Assembly: GCA_045539595.1 (NCBI GenBank)
Contig: JAZQFQ010000092.1
Location: 7,648 to 71,647 of the forward strand
Direction: 5' to 3'
From: SIG701 sp045539595
Lineage (GTDB): Bacteria > Bacillota > Clostridia > Oscillospirales > CAG-272
Length of the DNA: 64,000 nt
Part shown: in pieces, positions 23,241 to 29,655 of the stretch
Position numbering within the stretch: the first letter of the stretch is position 1
Layout: every line of letters starts with the position of its first letter
The notes under the pieces: generated by a model
Told to the model about the DNA's origin: nothing
The model's database searches: none
What the model saw: the letters and a program-made list of their open reading frames with translations, nothing else
Position numbers and translations under genes: made by a program

Positions 23241-23784
23241 AGCCGACGAGGTTCAAGAGTTTGTCCTTGCCTTCTCCGAGGCGTTCCTTGACGATGGGGC
23301 CGAGGACCGGGCTGAACTTCAGGCGGAGCACGATGTCCTCGGAGAATTTGGTCGGGTCGAGCTCCTTGTTGTGCCCGGAGTAGTCATCGGGCGCGACGAC
23401 GTAGATGCCGAGTTCCTCCAGAGGGAGGTCGGTCCAGTCCTGGGCGAGGGAGATGTAGTCCCAGTCACCGAAGTCACCATTATCTGCGAGGACGATCTGG
23501 CGCATCTTCTCCACGGGCAGGTCGCGGAGGATGAGGACCGGCACGGTCTTCCAGCCGTTCTCCTTGCTTGCATCGTAGCGGAGGTTGCCTCCCAGGATGA
23601 CGTACTTCTTGCCGAAGGGGACGGCGATGATGGGACGGGCGTCGAATAGCTCCGGCGTGTCGCGCAGGGACTTGGCGAGACGGTCCACCTCATCCTGCCC
23701 CCATTGGCGCGGATTGGCCGGGAGGCCGGGGATCTGCCCGGTGTTCTGCTCGAGGTCCGAGAGTTTGAGCTTCTGGATTTTCAT
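23230..23784 (-). CDS. ParB-like nuclease-domain protein 2
   Basis: This 184-aa paralogue of the downstream ParB-like gene shares QIPGLPANPRQW, LGGNLRYDASKENGWKTVP and LADNGDFGDWDYISLAQDWTDLPL. The C-terminus (KERLGEGKDKLLNLVGYGN) parallels the end of its partner. The tandem arrangement suggests duplication and possibly a heterodimer. Confidence 0.75.
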   Translation of the reverse strand: MKIQKLKLSDLEQNTGQIPGLPANPRQWGQDEVDRLAKSLRDTPELFDARPIIAVPFGKKYVILGGNLRYDASKENGWKTVPVLILRDLPVEKMRQIVLADNGDFGDWDYISLAQDWTDLPLEELGIYVVAPDDYSGHNKELDPTKFSEDIVLRLKFSPVLGPIVKERLGEGKDKLLNLVGYGN

Positions 23785-24404
23785 TTCTTGGCGGTTTTCG
23801 ATTTCTGGGTCGTTTTGGCGGCCTTTGGGGTCTTGGCGGGGGTCGGTGCCGCCTTCGGTGTTGACGGGGCGCTGGCGGGCTCCTGGGCGGCAGCAGCGGC
23901 CGGTTCGGGCTCGGGCTCCTGGACGGGCGCAGGTTCGGGGGCGAGGTAAGTCGCCGTCACTTTGAGGAGGTCCCCGTCGACCTCAACGTCGAGCGATGGC
24001 TTCTTCGCCGATTCATCCAGGGCCTGCTGGGCGGAGAGTTCCGGGGTCTGCTCGGGCTCGGACTCCAGCTCGAGTGCGGTCTCGGGCTCCTGGGCGGGTT
24101 CCTCAACCGGTTCCTGGGCAGCGGCGGAGAGTTTCGCGGCCTCGGCGTCATTCGCCGCGGCGATGCGCGCCTCCTTGTCCTGGAAGTAGGCCTTCCCGGC
24201 GACGCGGAGGATCCGCAGGACGCAGGAGGCGCAGGCGTAGTTGGTCCGGGCGCCGGACTTGTAGAGGCCGGCCGCGCGGATGATCTTGTCAATCTTCTCG
24301 GCGTTGCGGAAGCCCACGTAGCCGGCATAGCCGGACCGGGTGGCGGTCCGGAAGTAGCCCTCAAAGGGTGCGAGGGCCTGGAATTGTTCTTCGGTGTAGA
24401 TCAT
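23781..24404 (-). CDS. Hypothetical protein with zinc-like Cys pair and long Pro/Ala/Glu tail
   Basis: The 207-aa protein starts MIYTEEQFQALAPFEGYFRTATRSGYAGYVGFRNAEKIDKII. The N-terminal 80 residues form a small domain with CASCVLRILR. After that comes a low-complexity tail rich in Glu, Pro and Ala, ending in Lys-rich AKTTQKSKTAKK. Related proteins with this layout occur in Bacteroidota phages near terminase genes. Function unknown. The ATG at 24,402-24,404 fits the 4-nt overlap with the upstream gene. Confidence 0.65.
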   Translation of the reverse strand: MIYTEEQFQALAPFEGYFRTATRSGYAGYVGFRNAEKIDKIIRAAGLYKSGARTNYACASCVLRILRVAGKAYFQDKEARIAAANDAEAAKLSAAAQEPVEEPAQEPETALELESEPEQTPELSAQQALDESAKKPSLDVEVDGDLLKVTATYLAPEPAPVQEPEPEPAAAAAQEPASAPSTPKAAPTPAKTPKAAKTTQKSKTAKK

Positions 24405-24730
24405 ATCTTCGGCGTTATTTTGTCGATGAGCCAGGCGAGTGTCTCGCGTAGAAATACCAGAAACGCGCCCAGCGGTATAGAGAGCAGGGAAAGGAGGGCG
24501 GCCTCGCCGACGGTGAGGAGGGTGAGCTGGCCCTGGATGCCGGCCCAGATGAGGCTGGACCAGAAGGCGGCGCACTTGCCGCAGTCGAAGGGCGGCAGGG
24601 GCCGGAGGTTCTCCTCGGTGGTGTGGAGCCAGCGGGCCAGGGCGGACCGCCAGGAGTAGGTGAAGCCGGAGACGTCGACGCCGTAGACGACGACGGTGGC
24701 CACGATGAGGAGCTGGAGGTAGATGTTCAT
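24401..24730 (-). CDS. Small membrane protein with two to three helices
   Basis: This 109-aa protein begins MNIYLQLLIVATVVVYGVDVSGFTYSW. It has an N-terminal helix, a CGKC pair in PPFDCGKCAAFWSSLIWAG, and a hydrophobic C-terminal half (EAALLSLLSIPLGAFLVFL). The FDCGKCAAFW segment resembles short DUF1360-like membrane proteins. Role unknown. Confidence 0.6.
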   Translation of the reverse strand: MNIYLQLLIVATVVVYGVDVSGFTYSWRSALARWLHTTEENLRPLPPFDCGKCAAFWSSLIWAGIQGQLTLLTVGEAALLSLLSIPLGAFLVFLRETLAWLIDKITPKI

Positions 24731-25014
24731 AGCTTTGCCTTGATGGTGTCCTTGATGCGCTTGATCTCCTTGTGCATGGTGACGTAGCTGACGCCGAAGA
24801 CCTCGCCCAGCCGGCGGAGGCTGCCGCAGTCCAGGTACATGAGGAAGAGGATGCGGTCGACGGGGTTGAGCTCCAGCATGATCACCTGCTTGGCCCGGCG
24901 GATTTTCTCCGGCTCCTCGTTGAAGATGGAGGGGTCGTAGGTGTAGTCCTTGGCGATGTCGGCGAAGGTGCGGAGCAGCTTGCGCTGCGGGGTGTAGGGT
25001 TGCTTCTTTGTCAT
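24727..25014 (-). CDS. Sigma region 4-like helix-turn-helix protein
   Basis: The 95-aa protein contains LNPVDRILFLMYLDCGSLRRLGEVFGVSYVTMHKEIKRIKDTI. This matches sigma region 4: a helix with Leu...Arg...Phe, then a helix-turn-helix that reads a -35 box. It lacks any region 2. The gene immediately upstream (25,011-25,316, 4-nt overlap) resembles region 2, so the two may act together as a split sigma factor. Confidence 0.6.
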   Translation of the reverse strand: MTKKQPYTPQRKLLRTFADIAKDYTYDPSIFNEEPEKIRRAKQVIMLELNPVDRILFLMYLDCGSLRRLGEVFGVSYVTMHKEIKRIKDTIKAKL

Positions 25015-25316
25015 AGCTTGTCGGAGATGGTTGCGATGTCGATGTAGTGTATGCCGTGGCGGTGGAAGATGTCGCGCCAGGGAGAGTCGCGGGAGCGGTA
25101 CTGGTTGAGGATGATCCGGGCGATGAAGAAGTCGATGGCGTCGGACTCCCAGAGGTCGACGATCTTGTCCTCGTCATAGGTCAGCAGGGCGAGGTAGACC
25201 ATCTGCGCGAGATCGCGGAGATCCGGAGCGAGGCTCGAGCAGCGGGCCACGTTCCGAATGAATTCCTCCACCCGCCCCTGCCGGGCGAGTGTTTCTACGA
25301 TCTCGCGCCTGGTCAT
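25011..25316 (-). CDS. Sigma region 2-like protein
   Basis: This 101-aa protein reads DLRDLAQMVYLALLTYDEDKIVDLWESDAIDFFIARIILNQYRSRDSPW. The DLAQxVYLALL segment followed by FFIxRIILNQ resembles sigma region 2 (core binding and -10 recognition). No region 4 is present here; it is supplied by the next gene. Both sit upstream of the late genes, which suits a late-transcription activator. Confidence 0.55.
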   Translation of the reverse strand: MTRREIVETLARQGRVEEFIRNVARCSSLAPDLRDLAQMVYLALLTYDEDKIVDLWESDAIDFFIARIILNQYRSRDSPWRDIFHRHGIHYIDIATISDKL

Positions 25317-25511
25317 CTATGTCTCATCTTCGCCCCCCCCCTGGGCTATGTCCCGGAGCCGGGCGTTGATATTCAGCAGTTCGGACCGCAGGCACTCCTG
25401 GCGGACGTAGCGGTCCACGGTGTCGGCCATGGCCAGGGCCGCGGCCTTCAGCTCGGCGAGGCGTGTCCGGAGGCACTCGTTTTCGATGTCGACGTAGCGG
25501 CCGTTGGTCAT
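25317..25511 (-). CDS. Short coiled-coil protein, 64 aa
   Basis: The protein (MTNGRYVDIENECLRTRLAELKAAALAMADTV...) is a single amphipathic helix type. Its 3' end contains a G9 run on the minus strand (25,333-25,341) encoding GGG before the final EDET. The stop abuts the start of the sigma region 2-like gene. Function unknown. Confidence 0.55.
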   Translation of the reverse strand: MTNGRYVDIENECLRTRLAELKAAALAMADTVDRYVRQECLRSELLNINARLRDIAQGGGEDET

Positions 25512-26275
25512 AGCTCGATGTGCTTGATGGCGGTGACGGTGTAGCCGCGGCGGCGGAGCTCGGCGGCCAGGGCTTGATCGGAGAAGCCCTCGATACGCGG
25601 GCGGATCTCGAGATGCTTGGTCAGGCTCCCCTCCTTGATGGCTTCCAGCGCCCCCTGGCTGAGTTGCGGGAAGGGATCAGGCTCGCCCCGCATGGCTTCC
25701 AGCATTTCCGCTCGCTCGGCGGCCCAGGCCTTCGTCAGCTCCATGGCGCGGTCGCGGTCCTCGATGCGGATGGTCTGCTTGTTTCTGTTCGGGATGTAGG
25801 TGACCTCGATGTCGTGGTCGCGGAGGTAGGCGGCGAGGCCGGCGATGCCCTTGGCGCCGGCCTTCCGGGCGAGGGATTCGATCTGGACGACGCCGGACCG
25901 GTTGGGCTTGCCGGACCTGGGGGCCGGGGCTTCGCGCTTCCCGACTTCCGGCAAGGCGGCGATCGCTTCCTTGGTCGGGACGTCACCGGACGGGCCGGGG
26001 ACCTCAACCTTGGGGGCCGGGGCGACCTTGCCGGAAGCGTCCTCCCGGAAGCGGGTGTCGGGCGTTTCGCCCTTGCTGACGAAGGCGGGATCCTTGAGCT
26101 TCTTGAAGCCGCAGCCGGTGCTGCCGTCCATGGGACGGGCCCAGCCCCGCTCGTCGATGGTGTATTCCTTTCCGTCTGCGTCGCGGACGGTGTCTCCCGG
26201 GAAGATCTCGCGGAAGAAGCAGTCGACGCCGACGGGTTTGTCGTGGTGGATTGTCATGGTGTGCTGTTGTTTCAT
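25508..26275 (-). CDS. Hypothetical protein, 255 aa
   Basis: The protein begins MKQQHTMTIHHDKPVGVDCFFREIFPGDTVRDADGKEYTIDERGW. A short beta domain is followed by a Pro-rich linker (APAPKVEVPGPSGDVP) and a helical region (SGVVQIESLARKAGAKGIAGLAAYLRDHDIEVTYIPNR), then a C-terminal segment with FSDQALAAELRRRGYTVTAIKHIEL, a small DNA-binding-like motif. The ATG at 26,273-26,275 overlaps the RuvC-like gene end by 4 nt. Confidence 0.6.
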   Translation of the reverse strand: MKQQHTMTIHHDKPVGVDCFFREIFPGDTVRDADGKEYTIDERGWARPMDGSTGCGFKKLKDPAFVSKGETPDTRFREDASGKVAPAPKVEVPGPSGDVPTKEAIAALPEVGKREAPAPRSGKPNRSGVVQIESLARKAGAKGIAGLAAYLRDHDIEVTYIPNRNKQTIRIEDRDRAMELTKAWAAERAEMLEAMRGEPDPFPQLSQGALEAIKEGSLTKHLEIRPRIEGFSDQALAAELRRRGYTVTAIKHIEL

Positions 26276-26694
26276 TTTCCGAAGACCAGCATCGCGGCGT
26301 CGCGGGCGTGCTCGGAGGTGCGGCCCTTGTAGCCGGTGATCCGGGCGAAGACCACGGCGCTGAGCTTGGTCGTGTTGTACTTGGGCGGGACCTTCACCAG
26401 CCGGATGCCGTAGTCCTCGCAGAAGTCCTCCCAGACGGAGGCGTCGCGCTTGACGGAGCCGGCGCCCTGGGCGCGGCCCTTGAACTCGGCCAGGGATTTC
26501 TCGCGGGGAATCCAGGTGCGGAGCCGGGCGTCCTCGACGTAGACGGTGACCTGGTCCGGGCAATGGACGCGGGCGTAGTCCCGGACGTCGAAGAGGGCGC
26601 GGTGGAGGGGGCGGGTGTCCAGCTCGATGAAGCTGGCCCCGTCCCATACTGCGAAGCCGGTGTGCCGGCCGGTGTCGACGCCGATGTGGAGCAT
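26272..26694 (-). CDS. RuvC-like Holliday junction nuclease
   Basis: This 140-aa protein has the RNase H-like fold of RuvC: MLHIGVDTGRHTGFAVWD supplies the first Asp (residue 7), VYVEDAR the Glu, and SEHARDAAMLV the C-terminal acidic residue. It would cut branched DNA before packaging or during recombination. It is near the upstream end of the phage A late operon. Confidence 0.75.
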   Translation of the reverse strand: MLHIGVDTGRHTGFAVWDGASFIELDTRPLHRALFDVRDYARVHCPDQVTVYVEDARLRTWIPREKSLAEFKGRAQGAGSVKRDASVWEDFCEDYGIRLVKVPPKYNTTKLSAVVFARITGYKGRTSEHARDAAMLVFGK

Positions 26695-26695
26695 A

Positions 26696-26968
26696 CTATG
26701 AGGCCCGCGCGGCGTGCTTGATGGTCTTGTATACCGGAGCGCCGTAGATGCCGGTCTCCTTGAGGCGGATGCGCTGAGTCCGGACGACCTGGAGCCCGAA
26801 GGTCTTGGGCGTCTTCGGCTGGAGGTGGTCGCGCTTGAGTTCGCGCTCTGATGCGCCCAGGGTCCAGCGCTTTTCCATCGCGCTCCCGTAGGGAGTATCT
26901 TTGGCGCCCGTGGATCGAAAGGCGGAGGCCCGGCGGGCCTTCTTCGCTTGTGTGTGCTTGAGTTTCAT
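26696..26968 (-). CDS. Small basic hypothetical protein, 90 aa
   Basis: The protein starts MKLKHTQAKKARRASAFRSTGAKDTPYGSAMEKRW and is very rich in Lys and Arg. It is probably nucleic-acid binding, but no fold is recognised. It ends 1 nt before the RuvC-like gene. The start at 26,966-26,968 is used because the longer frame only shadows its neighbour. Confidence 0.5.
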   Translation of the reverse strand: MKLKHTQAKKARRASAFRSTGAKDTPYGSAMEKRWTLGASERELKRDHLQPKTPKTFGLQVVRTQRIRLKETGIYGAPVYKTIKHAARAS

Positions 26969-26973
26969 TGGAT

Positions 26974-27525
26974 TTAGTCGTCGAAGGTTATCCCGTAGGC
27001 CGCGGCGAGCTGCCGGATGGCGTCCCGGCCGTAGGCGTTCCGGGTGATGGTCATGAAGTAGCGCGGCGTGTACTCGCCCTCGATGTCGAGGCCGTGTTCG
27101 CGCGTGAACTGATCCCGGCCCATTGTGCATGATCCGGTGAGGATGTGGTGCCAGGTATAGAGGTCCCGGAAGGCGGCCTTCGCGTCCGGATCGGGGAAGG
27201 TGTCAAGGAAGCGGGCAATCCGGTCCTCGAGCGGCGACGCATTGAGCTCCTTCGCCTGGGCGTCCTGCAGGGCGTCGTGCGCAGTCTCGCCATGCGCGTA
27301 GCTGTTGCCGGACCGGGCGATGAAGCAGGGATTCAGGGTGAGGTCGCTCATGACGATGAAGCCGCGGGCGAGATCTCCGCGCACCTGGTCGATGAGTGTC
27401 GGGACGTCGTCTATGCGGTACACCTTGCGGCCGTCGTATGCCTTGATGCCGGAGCCGTAGCCGGAGCCGTAGCCGGAGCCGTCGCCGTCGCCGGAGCCGG
27501 AGCCGTTAATTTTTACTTCGTCCAT
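26974..27525 (-). CDS. Gly-rich N-terminus fused to a conserved phage domain; probable chimeric ORF
   Basis: This 183-aa frame has two parts. The N-terminus MDEVKINGSGSGDGDG, then GSGYGSGYGSG, is a low-complexity stretch. From about residue 28 a globular domain follows (IKAYDGRKVYRIDDVPTLIDQVRGDLARGFIV, WHHILTGSCTMGRDQF). Similar Gly/Ser/Tyr/Asp-rich leaders on this domain occur in gut phage genomes. Here the leader overlaps the low-GC, SD-bearing gene of phage B, while the domain is GC-rich and belongs to phage A. The switch falls inside the repeat, so the ORF is probably stitched from two genes. Confidence 0.6.
   Translation of the reverse strand: MDEVKINGSGSGDGDGSGYGSGYGSGIKAYDGRKVYRIDDVPTLIDQVRGDLARGFIVMSDLTLNPCFIARSGNSYAHGETAHDALQDAQAKELNASPLEDRIARFLDTFPDPDAKAAFRDLYTWHHILTGSCTMGRDQFTREHGLDIEGEYTPRYFMTITRNAYGRDAIRQLAAAYGITFDD
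27449..27505. repeat. GSGYG-coding low-complexity repeat at the phage A/B seam
   Basis: About 57 nt of hexamer-like units (GCCGGAGCCGTA and variants) encode alternating Gly with Ser, Tyr or Asp on the minus strand. GC content, ribosome-site style and gene repertoire all change across it. The same repeat type covers 63,655-63,983. Confidence 0.8.
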
Positions 27526-27884
27526 ACTTTCACCCCGTCAATGGCTTCTTTTGCGGCTGCGGTAATGGGAATAATCTCGATTACCTCAGTCAAGATAACC
27601 TTATCCACGGCGGCGGGGAACTTGCAGTTTTCGGGCTTGCTGGGGCCACGGGTGGCAAGTTCGGACAGGCTTGCCGCACCATCCCAATACCAAATCCGGC
27701 GTGCGTTGCGCAGAACAGCTTCTTTGCCGTTACGGCTTTCAATGTACCCGGCGAACACGCCAGCGGAGAAGGTGCGAACCATGCAATACTCCATGCCGTC
27801 AAGTTCAGGGGCCGGGATGTTAGCGGGGACGCTGGATTTCAGCACATAGACCTCGCCGTTGATAGTGATTTCGTTTTTGTTCAT
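27513..27884 (-). CDS. Hypothetical protein, 123 aa (DUF6948-like)
   Basis: The protein starts MNKNEITINGEVYVLKSSVPANIPAPELDGMEYCMVRTFSAGVFAGY. It reads ESRNGKEAVLRNARRIWYWDGAASLSELATRGPSKPENCKF, a pattern of small phage proteins often labelled DUF6948. AAAGGAG lies 9 nt before the ATG. It is the downstream end of the phage B early operon and overlaps the Gly-rich start by 13 nt. Confidence 0.65.
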   Translation of the reverse strand: MNKNEITINGEVYVLKSSVPANIPAPELDGMEYCMVRTFSAGVFAGYIESRNGKEAVLRNARRIWYWDGAASLSELATRGPSKPENCKFPAAVDKVILTEVIEIIPITAAAKEAIDGVKVWTK

Positions 27885-27945
27885 AGTTGACTCCTTTCTG
27901 TCAGTCATCAGTTACCTCTCATACAAATAGCAATCCCATACTGTC

Positions 27946-28008
27946 CTACACGTCCCGTAAACGCGGATTCAGTTCCAGATTGTACTCTGCGATATATCCG
28001 ATTTTCAT
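27946..28008 (-). CDS. Possible 20-aa peptide or truncated gene start
   Basis: An ATG overlapping the stop of the upstream gene (ATGA) and preceded by GAGGAATCT opens MKIGYIAEYNLELNPRLRDV and then stops. Good translation signals with such a short frame suggest either a leader peptide or the remains of a longer gene lost by frameshift. Confidence 0.25.
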   Translation of the reverse strand: MKIGYIAEYNLELNPRLRDV

Positions 28009-28331
28009 ACAGATTCCTCCTTCGGCGGCTCTGGCATAATCACCAGAAGGGTGGCTGTGATACACTTCTCATCCAAGCCACAATTTTCTTCATCACCAAA
28101 GGCAATGGCATTGCACTCCTGCAAATACCTCGCAATTCTGCGCACCATTTCTCCCTTGATATACTCCTTGAAATCGTAGAAATTGGAATGACGCGAGATT
28201 ACATCGTTGTAGCAACGCTTATCGGTGAATTTCTCCACCTTCACACCGGGCAACGCTTCAAGGTTCTTGATGGGGTCTTGGCAATGCCGAACAACGGCGA
28301 TTGCGTCCGCTCTGCTAATCAGGTCATCCAT
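28005..28331 (-). CDS. DLISRADAI-type phage protein
   Basis: This 108-aa protein starts MDDLISRADAIAVVRHCQDPIKNLEALPGV. The DLISRADAI opening is shared by many small proteins of Bacillota phages that differ afterwards. Here the remainder (YNDVISRHSNFYDFKEYIKGEMVRRIARYLQE) is helical and ends MPEPPKEESV. The first 30 codons are nearly repeated at 29,023-29,110. Function unknown. Confidence 0.65.
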   Translation of the reverse strand: MDDLISRADAIAVVRHCQDPIKNLEALPGVKVEKFTDKRCYNDVISRHSNFYDFKEYIKGEMVRRIARYLQECNAIAFGDEENCGLDEKCITATLLVIMPEPPKEESV

Positions 28332-28515
28332 TGTTTCTCCTTTCTGCTCTGCGCAGAGCCGCTTGCTCTGAGTAGGCATCTCTGCCCAGTTTGCTCAGGT
28401 TGCGTTCCTTTGCATAGCGGCTCAATCTTTTGCGGTGGCACTCTGGGCAAATCATCCCTTTGTGGCTTTTGGGTTCAAAAATGCGCTCGCAATCTTGGCA
28501 TATTTCTTTAGCCAT
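28324..28515 (-). CDS. Small zinc-ribbon protein, 63 aa
   Basis: MAKEICQDCERIFEPKSHKGMICPECHRKRL has two CxxC pairs spaced as a zinc ribbon, followed by a basic Arg-rich tail (SEQAALRRAERRNNG). It is probably nucleic-acid binding. AAAGGAG precedes the ATG. It overlaps the next gene by 8 nt. Confidence 0.65.
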   Translation of the reverse strand: MAKEICQDCERIFEPKSHKGMICPECHRKRLSRYAKERNLSKLGRDAYSEQAALRRAERRNNG

Positions 28516-28769
28516 CGCTTCTCCTTTCTCCGTATGAACAGAAATCGTCATATTCCATAATCTCGAAAGTTTTCATGCACTTTCCTTTTGGCCCATCGCT
28601 CTTGCCCCAAGTGTCAGGGTCTGCGTCCCACCTCTTGCAGTCCTTACACCGCACTACAGGCACAGCGTCGACCACAGGTGCGGTGACAATCGCCCTGTGC
28701 AGTATCGCCTATCTGTCGAAAGTGCTTGCACGATCCACATTTGCTTTCAAGGTTAATGGTTTTAAGCAT
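28508..28769 (-). pseudogene. Mosaic/frameshifted Cys-rich small gene
   Basis: An N-terminal frame (28,644-28,769; MLKTINLESKCGSCKHFRQIG) stops after 41 residues. The overlapping +1 frame (28,508-28,708) encodes PVVDAVPVVRCKDCKRW and ends DDFCSYGERRSDG, the usual C-terminus of DLISRADAI-family proteins, but has no ATG. The two halves look like parts of different genes joined out of frame. Confidence 0.5.
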
Positions 28770-28771
28770 AA

Positions 28772-29110
28772 TCATTCACCCTCCTTCGGCGGCTCAGGCA
28801 GGGGCATCCAGTGGGTGACAATGCCCTCAAGGTCATATATAACGCTACCCTCGTACCATTCCCAGCAGATGCCGCCATTCACACCAACATCGACCAAGGC
28901 ACATACAACAACACCTGATGAATACCATATGCCCTCCCCATAGGAACACCATGAATCATCGCAACAGACTATGTATGTCCCGCTTTTCTCCGGCAACCTC
29001 TCCGTCACAGGAATCCAGCCAACACCGGGCAACGCTTCAAGGTTCTTGATGGGGTCTTTTCCGTAGCGGACAGCGGCGATTGCGTCCGCTCTGCTAATCA
29101 GGTCAGTCAT
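28772..29110 (-). CDS. DUF551-containing DLISRADAI protein
   Basis: The 112-aa protein joins MTDLISRADAIAAVRYGKDPIKNLEALPGV to a DUF551-type domain (GWIPVTERLPEKSGTYIVCC, ending IVTHWMPLPEPPKEGE). DUF551 is a short beta domain of unknown function frequent in phages. GGAGA lies upstream. It shares its N-terminal cassette with the 28,005-28,331 gene. Confidence 0.75.
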   Translation of the reverse strand: MTDLISRADAIAAVRYGKDPIKNLEALPGVGWIPVTERLPEKSGTYIVCCDDSWCSYGEGIWYSSGVVVCALVDVGVNGGICWEWYEGSVIYDLEGIVTHWMPLPEPPKEGE

Positions 29111-29474
29111 TGGTTCTCCTTTCTCCGTCCGGGTTGAAGCCCCGGCAGTTTCCGCTTTCAGGCAGACACCACCCAAATCCGTTTACGCACATCCCAAATT
29201 TGTTTTTGCAGTACGGCGCAGGATTCGGCACACCGGAGCAAACATAGTCCACAAAGGCTTCCTGCAGTTCTTCATACTTGGCGGTCAGCCCTCTGACCCA
29301 GTCCTGGAGCCGGTCGTGCCGGTGGCGTTCGTCCTCCAGCTCCTTCTGGAGCTGCTCCAGGCGGGCGGCGGCAACCCGCCGCACGTCTTTTGTCACATTG
29401 TCCTCGGAGACGTATGCGGTAAAATGTCCATCTACGCAGCGTCTCAGCGCGGCGATAATCTCAGTAGTGGTCAT
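29103..29474 (-). CDS. Hypothetical coiled-coil protein with Cys-rich tail
   Basis: The 123-aa protein has a helical N-terminal half (LEQLQKELEDERHRHDRLQDWVRGLTAKYEELQ) and a C-terminal segment with four Cys (PYCKNKFGMCVNGFGWCLPESGNCRGF) that could bind zinc. GGAGGAAACC precedes the ATG at 29,472. Function unknown. Confidence 0.65.
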   Translation of the reverse strand: MTTTEIIAALRRCVDGHFTAYVSEDNVTKDVRRVAAARLEQLQKELEDERHRHDRLQDWVRGLTAKYEELQEAFVDYVCSGVPNPAPYCKNKFGMCVNGFGWCLPESGNCRGFNPDGERRTND

Positions 29475-29655
29475 TGTGTGGTTTCCTCCTCTCAAAGCCC
29501 TTGCATTCCCACGATCTTGCAATGTACATCGTGGCGTTATGGCGTTTCCCGTCACATCTTCGGCAGGGTGGGTTCTCATCCTCCAGACAATTGTCTGTAC
29601 CCTGATAGCGGCATACGGAGCATTTGCATCCGCTGCAGTGTTTGGTCAGTTTCAT
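29461..29655 (-). CDS. Small Cys-rich zinc-binding-like protein, 64 aa
   Basis: MKLTKHCSGCKCSVCRYQGTDNCLEDENPPCRRC has eight Cys in CxxC-like pairs. It is probably a metal-binding early protein. GGAGGTGT precedes the ATG. It overlaps the methyltransferase gene by 4 nt. Confidence 0.6.
   Translation of the reverse strand: MKLTKHCSGCKCSVCRYQGTDNCLEDENPPCRRCDGKRHNATMYIARSWECKGFERRKPHNDHY

Noticed and set aside
27449..27505. CRISPR array or regulatory iterons at the seam repeat
   Set aside because: Units are short coding hexamers without spacers or cas genes; they lie inside an open frame.
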